Part shown: one piece after another, positions 48,001 to 60,000 of the stretch
Layout: each line of letters starts with the position of its first letter
How positions within the stretch are numbered: position 1 is the stretch's first letter
Assembly: GCF_036588685.1 (NCBI RefSeq)
Contig: NC_086378.1
Coordinates: forward strand, 15,479,578 to 15,543,577
Direction of reading: 5' to 3'
Length of the DNA: 64,000 bases
Origin: Mytilus trossulus
Taxonomy: Eukaryota; Mollusca; Bivalvia; Mytilida; Mytilidae
The notes under the pieces: model-generated
What the model was told of the DNA's origin: nothing
What the model saw: only the letters and a program-made list of their open reading frames with translations
The model's database searches: none
Program-made: the position numbers and the translations under genes

Positions 48001-51000
48001 AACATGTTGCATTGGTTGTATAAGAAAATACAACAAAAGTTTACGACGATGGATAACAACGACTCGAAGCAATAAAAAAACATGTCATATCATCTATTTT
48101 TATGACAATTATATTGTTCATTCTAAATTAAAAAATAACAGATATTGATTTTAAATAGCACATGGAATCAAAAGTGTATATTGTTCAACTTTATATTTAG
48201 GTTTGCAACGTTTTTATTTCGTTATTCAAGGTTTTGTAAACAGTTAATATATCGTGTTGATCATACCAATGTTTAAAAAGGATAAGCTATTTTATCTTAC
48301 CTCCTATACATTTCGAGGAATATGGTTGGTTAAGAGCGTCCGCGTGGAGACCGTGTATGTTCCATATTAGGTTAGAAGGGAGGCGGGGCTTATCAGTACA
48401 CGGTTAGTACTGGTGTTACGTCCCTTTATAAAAGCAAAACGGTACGGAGAAAATCTTAAAGGTTTCAACTGACGAGGAAATTGATGATAAAAAATGAACT
48501 CAATTCATATTACACATTTAAAGCTAACAAGTTGTTTTTTTTTATCATCCGTTTTTGTATAATAAATGGAAGTAGTTTCCTAATGCTAACGGTATTGAAG
48601 ACTTTCTCATTTTGATAGGTCACTAGTCTTATATCACACATTAAGATAGACGGTAAGATAATGTCGTTACATAATGTGCTAGTGACCTAATACGGTATAT
48701 ATGGGGTCAGTCAATTCCATATGGGGTGAGGGCGATGCTCGAATCCCTATGTGGAATTTAGTGACCCTTATATATACCGTATTAGGTATTAGAAAACTAT
48801 GTAACTAATAATACTACGTCAAAATATGATTTTACAGTACACATCTGATGCTGTTAATAGCGATTTAGTACTATTGTGATGCGAATAAATTGTTTTCTTT
48901 AATATATATAGAAAAAAATGGAAAATGGAAAAACCATGTATATGATATTTTTAATTCTCAAATATTTATTCATCTAAAATAACAAAAAGTGCTAACATTT
49001 ATGTATTTGATTGACATTATCATCTTACCTAATTCAATGTCTGTGTCGTTCTCTAAAAAAAGATTTAACACAGATTTATTTACAAAACTCATAGAAATAT
49101 ACGGGAACGGCATGAACTAAGCAGCTAGGTAGGAAAACTTACATTAAAGAATTAATGTATCATATATAGTACACTGAATGCATCACACGGTGGAAAATAC
49201 ACTTGTGAGTGTTTTTCAAACACTTAGTCCCGACTAGTTGTCATTAAACTAAACAGGTTAATTTGTGTTCAAATACCAAATAGAATGTATTACAACAGTT
49301 ATCGTATAAGATAGACAGACAAATAAAAACCGGATTCAATCGCAAAAACTAAACCCCATTGTATAGTTTATTATTCGTTTATCAAGTTTATTCAAGATTA
49401 TCCAATAGAGTATATATTATTGCTTTTGATATATATATATATCTGTATATGCAGTTAAATGTTGCATAGAGGATAAGATGTATTGAGCAATATTTACACA
49501 ATCTACTTGTATAACGTGCTTATGTAAACCAATTACACGTTACGGCTAGTCATTTTAGTGTTTTCTATACTTTTGTATACGTTGGTGATACCCTTAGGAA
49601 CTGATCCTTAGGAACTATCAGTTCACCAACAGAGGCATCTACCCAGTGGTAGTAATAACATGAACGATACCGATTTTTCTGACCAGATGCGCATTTCGAC
49701 AATGAATGTCTCTTCAGTGATGATCGAGGCCAAAATATTTGAAAATCAAAAGAATATTTAAAAAATATGAGTAGCTAAAGACTAAAAAGGACATAAAAGT
49801 AAAGTATAACATTGATCATCCAAAAAAAGCCTTTTAAAATGCAACGTTACCGTTTAACTGGTTTCCCTGATAATTTGCCTTATTGTTTAATTATATTTAA
49901 CACTCGAGTCAATAGCTGTCGGTCATTGCTATATTTGAGTATGTGTTGACAAGCAGCATTGTTTGTTTAGCTGTCCTTAATTGTAAATTACTAGTGTATT
50001 TCAAACAATTTATATATCAAAGTACCAGAACAGAAAACGAATGTTTTATTCGTGCACCACTATACAATGTATATTTTGAATATAAATCGATGCAAGATTG
50101 AATAGTTAATTTTGCATAATTGCACCACTGCCTGATTCGTTGGCAGATTGGCACTTAATTGCGGCTTTGTCCCTTTCAACAATGTGTGTCATTTAGTTAC
50201 ATTTAGTGATTATGCATACCATTCATTGAAGCTTTATCTATTTTTTTCTTCTTTTGTTTCTTCTTTCCTGCAAATGAAATAAATAAGAAATGAAATATGC
50301 TCAATTAAGTTATTAATATTACTCATAAGAATCATCAAAGATAGATCAGAAACAATAAACCTAAATTGTTTTCATTAGTTTTATTTGTTCAACTAGGAAC
50401 GTCATTGTTCTTATAATTATTATTATATGGTTTCACATTCAGAGTATGTTTCATAATGAAAAGTATTTAGCGTGCGCAGATTCGTTCATAATGTTATTGG
50501 TCTGTGAACCTGGTTTTAGGGAAGAAACTGTTAATGCTATTTATCATAAAAATCAGAGACGGGACGACATTCTGCAAATGCTACGCATATTTTCGATCAG
50601 TGTGAAACCACCTGGTTATTCAAAATTCGCTGGGAGAGATTATAAACATAAGCCGCTAAAGACAGTTGTAAAGATCATCCATGTATATATAATAAACAGG
50701 AACAATACATAGTTGTCTCCATATTGAACGGGTAATTGACTTTTTTTTAATGTTTTATGTTGATTCTTTTTACTAATTTTCAGTTTTTATTCGAGACAAT
50801 CAAATTTAAAATCAAACTAGAGGCTCTAAAGAGCGTGTGTCGATCACCTTGGTTTATGTGAATATTAAACAAAGGATGCAGATGGATTCATGACAAAATT
50901 GTGTTTCGTGATGGTGATGTGTTTGTACATCTTACTTTACTGAACCTTCTTGCTGCTAACAATCATTTCTATCTATAATGAACTTGGCCCAGTAGTTTCA

Positions 51001-54000
51001 GTGGAAAATGTTAGTAAAAATTTACAAATTTTATGAAAATTGTTAAAAATTTACTATAAAGGACAATAACTCCTTAGGGGGTCAATTGACCATTTTGGTC
51101 GTGTTGACTTATTTTAAGGTCTTGCTTTGCTGTACATTATTGTTGTTTACATTTTATCTCTATCTTTAATAATATTCAAGATAATAAAAAACAGCAAAAT
51201 GTCCCTAAAATTACCAATTCAGGGGCAGCAACCCAACAACGAGTTGTCTGATTCATATAAAAATTTCAGGGCAGATAGATGTTGACCTGATAAACAATTT
51301 TCCTCAGATTTGCTCTAAATGCTTTGGTTTTAGAGTTATAAGCCAAAAACTGCATTTTACCCCTATGTTCTATTTTTAGCCATGGCGGCCATCTTGTTTG
51401 GTTGGCCGCGTCAAGCCACACATTTTTTAAACAAGATACACCAAAGATGATTGTGGCCAAGTTTGGATTAATTTGATACAGCAGTTTCAGAGGAGAAGAT
51501 TTTTGTAAAAGATTACTAAGATTTACGAAAAATGGTTCAAAATTGACTATAAAGGGTAATAACTCCTAAAGGGATCAACTGACCACTTTGGTCATGTTCA
51601 CTTATTTGTAAATCTTACTTTGTTGAACATCGTTGCTTTTTCCAGTTTATCTCTTATCTATAATAATATTCAAGATAATAACCAAAAACAGCAAAATTTC
51701 CCTTAAATTACCAATTCAGGGGCAGCAACCCAACAACGATTTGTGCGATTCATCCGAAAATCTCAGGGCAGATAGATCTCGACCTGATAAACAATTTTAT
51801 TCATGTCAGATTTGCTCTAAATGCTTTGGTTTTTGAGCTATAAGCCAAAAACTGCATTTAAGCCCGATGTTCTATTTTTAGCCGTGGCAGCCATCTTGGT
51901 TGGTTGGCCGGGTCAAGTCACACATTTTTCAAACTAGATACCCTCAAAGATGATTGAGGCCAAGTTTGGATTAATTTGGCCCAGTAGTTTCAGAGGAGGA
52001 GATTTTTGTAAAAGATTACTGAGATTTACGAAAAATGGTTAAAAATTGACTATAAAGGGCAATAACTCCTAAAGGGGTCAACTGACCATTTTGGTCATGT
52101 TGACTTATTTGTAAATCTTACTTTGCTGAACATTATTGCTGTTAACAGTTTATCTCTATCTATAATAATATTCAAGATAATAACCAAAAACAGCAAAATT
52201 TCCCTAAAGTTAATAATTTAGGGGCAGCAACCCAACAACGAGTTGTCCGATTCATCTGAAGATCGATACATCTTCACCTGATAAACACTTTCACCCTTGT
52301 CAGATTTGCTCTAAATGCTTTGGTTTTTGAGTTATAAGCCAAAAACTGCATTTTAGCCATGACGGCCATCTTGGTTGGTTGGCCAGGTCACCGGACACAT
52401 TTTTCAAACTATAAACCCCAATGATGATTGTGGCCAAGTTTAGTTTAATTTGGCCTAGTAGTTTCAGCGGAGAAGATTTTTGTAAAAGTTAACGACGACG
52501 GACGACAGACAACGACGGACGACAGACGACGGACGCCAAGTGATTAGAAAAGCTTACTTGGCCCTTTAGGCCAGGTGAGCTAAAAATGAAAATGATAAAC
52601 ATTGGACTCTTAGCTCATTTTAATTGCCAAAAAAACCCACCAAGACAAAAAAAAAAGAACGCACGCCGAGTTAAACTGACAATCATAGATTAACTTGTTA
52701 GCTCGGATTGAAAATTTTCATTTTATCAGGAATTTAATTCTTATAGATAAATTGACATTATAACATTAAAATTTAAGTATAAAATCTATACATTGAAAAT
52801 AAGTATATTTAAAAGTAGCATCTGCAAACATACCAGATTTCGAAAAAAGAACAATCACAGGTCATTTTATACAATATAATTCATGTTCAACTGTAATACG
52901 TCGTTATAAAACGTTTCTAAACGAATATATACTATATATAATGAATATCTTCATATTAGAGTTTTTAAATATACATTGATCAACAACAGTACCTTTAATA
53001 TTTGACTTTTGCACTTGAGAATAAACTTGTCCTTCATCGTTTCCTTCATCAGCTAATAGAGTATTCTTATTCTGCTTCTGTTTATTTACTACGCCATACA
53101 CTGGTCCAATGTCTCCATTTACAACGTCTCCTGATGTAACATATAATGGATTGTCCTTTAACCCATCTGTAAATAAAACCAAATGAAATATGTGAAAAAA
53201 GTGAATGCCACAGTCCGTTTAATATTTGGAAACTATTTGATAATTAAACTAGAGGCTCTAAAGAGCCTGTGTCGCTCACCTTGGTCTATGTGCATATTAA
53301 ACAAAGGACACAAATGGATTCATGACAAAATTGTATTTTGGTGATGGTGATGTGTTTGAAGTTCTTACTTTACTGAACGATTTTGCTTCTTACAATTATA
53401 TCTATCATGAACTTTGCCCATTAGTAACAGAGAACTATATTTGGTAAAAATTTACATAAATTTACCAAATTAATGAAATTGTTAAAAATTGACTATAAAG
53501 GGCAATAACTCCTTAAGGGGTCAATTGACCATTTAGGTCATGTTGACTTATTTGTAGATCTTACTTTGCTGAACATTATTGCTGTTTACAGTTTATCGCT
53601 ATCTATAATAGTATTCAAGATAACCAAAAACGGCAAAATTTCTTTAAAAATTACCAATCGGAGGGCAGCAACCCAACAACCAGTTGTCCAATTCATCTGA
53701 AAAATTCAGGGCAGATAGATATTGACTTGATTAACAATTTAACTTCTTGTCAGATTTGCTCTAGATGCTTTGGTTTCATAGTTATAAGCAAAAAAACTGC
53801 ATTTTACCCCTATGTTCTATTTTTAGCCGTGGCGGCCATCTTGGTTGAATGGCCAGGTCATCGGACACATTTTTCAAATAAGATACCCCAAAGATGATTG
53901 TGGCCTAGTAGTTTCAGTGGAGATTTTGTAAAAGATTACTTAGATTTATGAAAAATGGTTAAAGATTGACTATAAAGGGCAATAACTCCTAAAGGGGTCA

Positions 54001-57000
54001 ACTGACCATTTTGATCATGTTGACTTATTTGTAGATCTTACTTTGCTGAACATTATTGCTGTTTACAATTTATCTCTATCTATAATAATATTCAAGATAA
54101 TAACCAAAAACAGCAAAATTTCCTCAAAATTACCAATTTAGGGGCAGCATTCAACAACCGATTGATTGATTCATCTGAAAATTTCAGGGCAGATAGTTCT
54201 TGACCTGATAAACATTTTTATCCCATGTCAGATTTCCTCAAAATGCTTTGGTTTTTGAGTTATAAGCCAAAAACTGCATTTTACCCCTATGTTCTATTTT
54301 TAGCGGTGGCAGCCATCTTGGTTGGTTGACCAGGTCACGCCACACATTTTTTAAACTAGATACCCCAAAGATGATTGTGGCCAAGTTTGGATTAATTTGG
54401 CCAAGTAGTTTCAGAGGAGAAGATTTTTGTAAAAGATTACTTTAATTTACGAAAAATGGTTAAAAATTGACTATAAAGGGCAATAACTCCTAAACGGGTC
54501 AACTGACCATTTTGGTCATGTTGACTTATTTGTAGATCTTACTTTGCTAAACATTATTGCTGAATACAGTTTATCTCTATCTATAATAATATTCAAGATA
54601 ATAACAAAAAACAGCAAAATGTCCTCAAAATTACCAATTCAGGGGCAGCAACCCAACAACTGATTGACCGATTCATCTGAAAATTTCAGGGCAGATAGAT
54701 CTTGACCTGATAAACATTTTTACCCCATGTCAGATTTGCTCTAAATGCTTTGGTTTTTGAGTTATAAGCCAAAAACTGCATTTCACCCCTATGTTCTATT
54801 TTTAGCCGTGGCGGCCATCTTGGTTGGTTGACCGGGTCACGCCACACATTTTTTAAACTAGATACCCCAATGATGATTGTGGCCAAGTTTGGTTTGATTT
54901 GGCCCAGCAATTTCAGAGGAGAAGATTTTTGTAAAAGTTAACGACGACGGACGACGACGACGACGACGGACGACGACGGACGACGACGGACGACGGACGC
55001 CAAGTGATGAGAAAAGCTCACTTGGCCCTTCGGGCCAGGTGAGCTAAAAATGAAACAAAATAATGCAAATTATACAATAGAGAAACCTTTCGGTTGAAAA
55101 ACTAGTTGTCTGAGTCATTATTTGAAAACGATTGCACTATAAACGTATGCTACATATCGAAATGCCCTTGATGAGTTTTGATATGACTGCATGTTGAATG
55201 CTATCATCCGTAACAATTAAAGAAAACAGCTGACCTGAAATGGTATGAGTTTATATTTCATCTTACAGTCGACGACAAGAATACACTGGGGTAAAGCTGA
55301 TGACCGTAACTGCATTCACGGTCATCCCAAGATGTCGGATGAAAAAATAGGTCAGTATTTTTATTGTCTGTTAAGGTGTTTCTACATCATTTTCTTTACA
55401 AAGCATACTTTGATACGATGTAAATTTATAAAAGATTCACACGGAAGTCACAAATCTCTACCGAGGAACGTGTATAAAACGGGAATTTGGATTTGAAAAA
55501 TTCGCTAGGATGACCGTAAATCGTAATCGAGATGACCGTAACAGGATTAGCGATTCATAACAAGGCTGACCGTAATTGGTTAAAAGATGACCGTAAATTG
55601 TTAAGGATGACCGTAATTTATAAAGAATGACTAAATTTAAAAGGATGACCGTCAATTGAAAGAAATATCCATATGTGTATGCATTATTTTTTGATGAGTT
55701 TGTCGCAATAGGGGCTCGGTTAGTTCTTTTTAACTATTTGGCGTATTTTGAGTTTATATGAAAATTATAGTAAATAGTATAATCGATGTTGTGAGTAGTT
55801 TTGATTTATATGGACAATAGATGGACAATAGACACCTGCAAACAATAGGTGATTTTAACTGTGTAACTGAGTGGACCGTATCAAATGAAACTCGTATGTC
55901 TGTTTATTTTGCTATCTTCTGCATATTTAAAAAAAATGCAACTCAAAAACCAGGTAAGTTAGTTTTTTTTCTCCAACATAGACTTTATATAACTTTTACA
56001 TATCTAAAGATCCTGCCATGCTTTAATACTTTCCTAGATGCATCAGTTTGTCTGTTCTCTTAATAGATATGAGTGTGTAAAAACGGCCATATTTTTCTAT
56101 TCCCTCAGATGTACCTTAAACATTATGAATATCCGGTAATTGAGCCCATGTGTATGGTTCCAGGGGAGCAGAATAAAAGCTGATTTGTCTTGATATGTAA
56201 AAAAAACAATTCTTTTTTCTGTAATACAATTTACATGGCTCCCCTTTGAAATTCGCTATGCATACAAGACTATTTTAGGATCTATTTTGCTGGAGCTCAC
56301 CTTCACTAGTTTGGTCGGAGTATTTTAAGGATGATGTACCCTTGTGTTGATTGAATGCTTAACATATGGAAATTTTATAGAAAATCCACAGCCTTTATCC
56401 TTGTACTCTCATACTTGGCAATTTGATGACTGATAGATATAGAATTAGTGCATGCAGTGCTAGCATTGATTTTCTAAAAACTAATTTATTAATGTAGTTA
56501 TTGGTTAAAACAAATAAAAATATGGACGGCAAATCAAGTACACCTTTAAGGGTGGGCTCGACTTTAGTGACTGAGGTATTTTGGAATTTACAGGTTGGTT
56601 AGAACATTTTGTAGAAAATGAACACTAGCACATCATAGAAAAGCAAGTGAGTAATCTATGTTTTAAATTTTATAACTAAAATCTTTGTAATAAAGGCTTT
56701 GTAAAACCTTTTTTTGTTTGTTAATATTTTATCAAAGTATATTTACATGTTTGATGTTCTTTTAAAATTAATAATTCTCTATATATTAAGTTGTAAATAA
56801 CATGCTTTGGATCACAACTAATCAATTATTGACAAACTTTTTTCTTTTTAAAAATTTGTTCTATTTAAATGAATTAATTTTACTTTTTAAGGATATATCG
56901 TTGGACAGTATTGATAGTATATAGATAGTCTGGGCACTTACACTTATGAACACATGATCCATTCATAATTTTAGTAATTTTATTTTAGCTATTAGTTGTT

Positions 57001-60000
57001 ATTACTCTAATGATGTAAACTTCATGATTTGAGTTATTGCAACATTTTGAATCACTCCGTAGGTTTTCTATTAGAGGTCGGTCATTTAAAAATGTATCAA
57101 TCGTATCATAAACGTTGACGTATGTATACGCATCTGCAGATATACTAAAAACTGTTATGTGATCCCGAGCTTACGACTATTATACCGTTTTTACTTGTTC
57201 CTATATATATGCAGTATGACCAGTGTTTTCAACCAAAACTTTCTTCCTAAAACTAAATGTTTGTGGACCAACATGATTGTTTATATAGTGTGTATTAAAA
57301 TGCTGTCTACATTAGATGAGGTGAACTTGCAAGACTAGTGGAAAATGGATAACACATGTACGTATCTGAAATTAAAAAAAAAACCCACAACATCTTCAAT
57401 GGTAGTTGAAACGATATAATATAAATGGGTGTACATCCATTGCCTTTTTGGCAGTTTTAAAAAGCTGTATTTATTATATAAAATAGATAGGAATCTCAGA
57501 AATAAAAAAAAAAGCCTTTGGCTTGTAGTTGGATGCTACATATGAAGAACCATGTATTTGAAGCGTCTTATTTTTGTCTACCTTTAGGATTATGCTTTCT
57601 TATAAATACGTCTTACACCAACGCGATTAATTATTTGATACAAAAAAGGTTATTTCTTAGAAATGACGGTTATACTATGAAAGGTACGATCATCCTTTAT
57701 AAATTACGGTCATCCTTTCGAAATTACGGTCATCATTTTACCAATCACGGTCATCATTATTATATGTTACGGTCATCTTGAAAATATTTTAAAGATGATT
57801 TACGGTCATCTTAGCGATTTTTCAAAGCCAATTTCCCGTTCTATACACGTTCCTCGGTAGAGATTTGTGACTTCCGTGTGAATCTTTTATAAATTTACAT
57901 TGTACCAATGTATGCTTTGTAAAGAAAATGATGTAGAAACACCTTAACAGTCAATACAAATACTGACCTAATTTTTCGTCCGACATCTTGGGATGACCGT
58001 GAATGCAGTTACGGTCATCAGCTTTACCCCAGTGAAGAATAATGACATAACTAAGGAAAGCTAAATCAATTGTAATATATTTACTCGTGATGTGAACTGT
58101 ATTTTCTACAAATGTACCGATGTCTTTTTCTTAATGTCTAAATCTAGGTTGCACTTTGCATTATAAATGTAGATTTTCACAAACCATTCCTCTTTTGTGG
58201 ATACATATAAAATTCATATATTTTGTTGTGTTTATCTTCTGACTCCCATTTACGATTACTAAGTATCATCTTGTCGAGACATAACTTTGGAAAGTTACTA
58301 GACGTATAAATCTAGATACACATGGATAGCGGCAAAATTGAATAATAAGGAAGATCTACTGTGAAGAGAAAGTGTAGTACAAAATTTCAGTATGCGTGTA
58401 AACTCCTAGAAGTTGGTGACATATACGCCGCACAGCCCTATATTTTGACCTTTGGAAAAAAATAGTAGTGCATATGAGCTTTCTATTCTAGGATATATTT
58501 TTGTACGAAACTTCATGTGGTACAGTTTTAACCGTAAAAGGTGTTCCTATGGTTATTTTTTTTTAAAGAATTACAACTTCTATATTGGCCAATTGTTGAA
58601 TCGCTGTTCCTAAAAAGACAATTTTCAAATCATAACTGATATCCAGGGAATCAGAAGCATTATAGCTGAGGACGTTGGTACAAGCATGAAATAACGAGTA
58701 TTGTATTTTAATGCAATTTGCAATGATAAAACCTAGGAAATTATGTATTTCTACTTTATGAACATATTTCCGTTATATTTTAGCGCCGATTCCGTGTACA
58801 AGTATGGCTATTAATCTTAGTTTTATAAGCATTTCCCCACCCAGTACGGAAAGCTACATGTACATTATACTTCGAATATTGATAAAACCAGTATGTCGAT
58901 AGCTCATACATTTTACTATTAGTCTACAAGGTTAATACTCAGTCTATACCTTCGTATCATTTACTTGGTGCTTACACGAGACAATTGTAGTGACAAACAT
59001 TGGAAACTATTTGTATAACACTACAAATATAGGCTGACTTTTGTGGGTTAAGGCTATACTGTTGATCCTTGTGTTATACTGTCCAGCTCTTGACTGTTTG
59101 TATTTAATTTAGAATTTATTAATTATTCGCACTAGATCTTTGTTACATGTATATATACATAGGTGTCGAAATGCACATTTCCACTCATTAAATGATATAA
59201 AGACACCGACTGGTTCTTAATTAGGCATTATATCGACATTAACACAAAATTCGGTCTGTAATGGTCATTATCCTCTTTTAAAAATGGTGTCTGCGTGTAT
59301 ATAATATGTACTGTAAAAGTATGTTTTGTTCCATAAGATTATTTATCAGTTATGCATTGCATCATTTCAGATGTATGTACACACATGTACTATTCTGGTC
59401 TAAAACTGATATAATGCAATAAAGTAAATGTGAAGATAAATTATCTTAGCCATTTTCTAAAAAAAATGAATTATGAGTGCACTTATTAGATGATATTATC
59501 ACATCATTCCTAATATGGATATATCAGCATTTACACTAATAACAATTTACCATGTTGAACTTTCGAATAAAGTTTCCCATTTCATTTAGTTGATCAATAA
59601 AATCAAAGCAAGGATTATTGAACTGAAAGAAGTATATTGGGTGCACTCGACTTCAATTTTAATTGACTATGTTTGGCAGTCTTCCTGTCGAAAGGTTCTC
59701 TGGACACTCCAGCTTTCTCAAGCTATAAAAACTAACCGCCAAGAAATAGCCAAATGTGGCGCTAAAACGTGGCATTAAAACACATTCAATCAATCAATCA
59801 ATCAATCGATTAGATGCAGTCAGAAGCTGATGCATACATTACAATGAAATTGATTTTGTCAACACAGTTACCTTCGAAACTTAAATAGAATCAATACAGA
59901 AACATTCAGTTTTTTTAAATATATTATCAGTGCAGTCCTGAGTTTTATTTCAACAGAAAATATATGTATAACAAATACAAATGTCGAGATAAAGTTCAAT

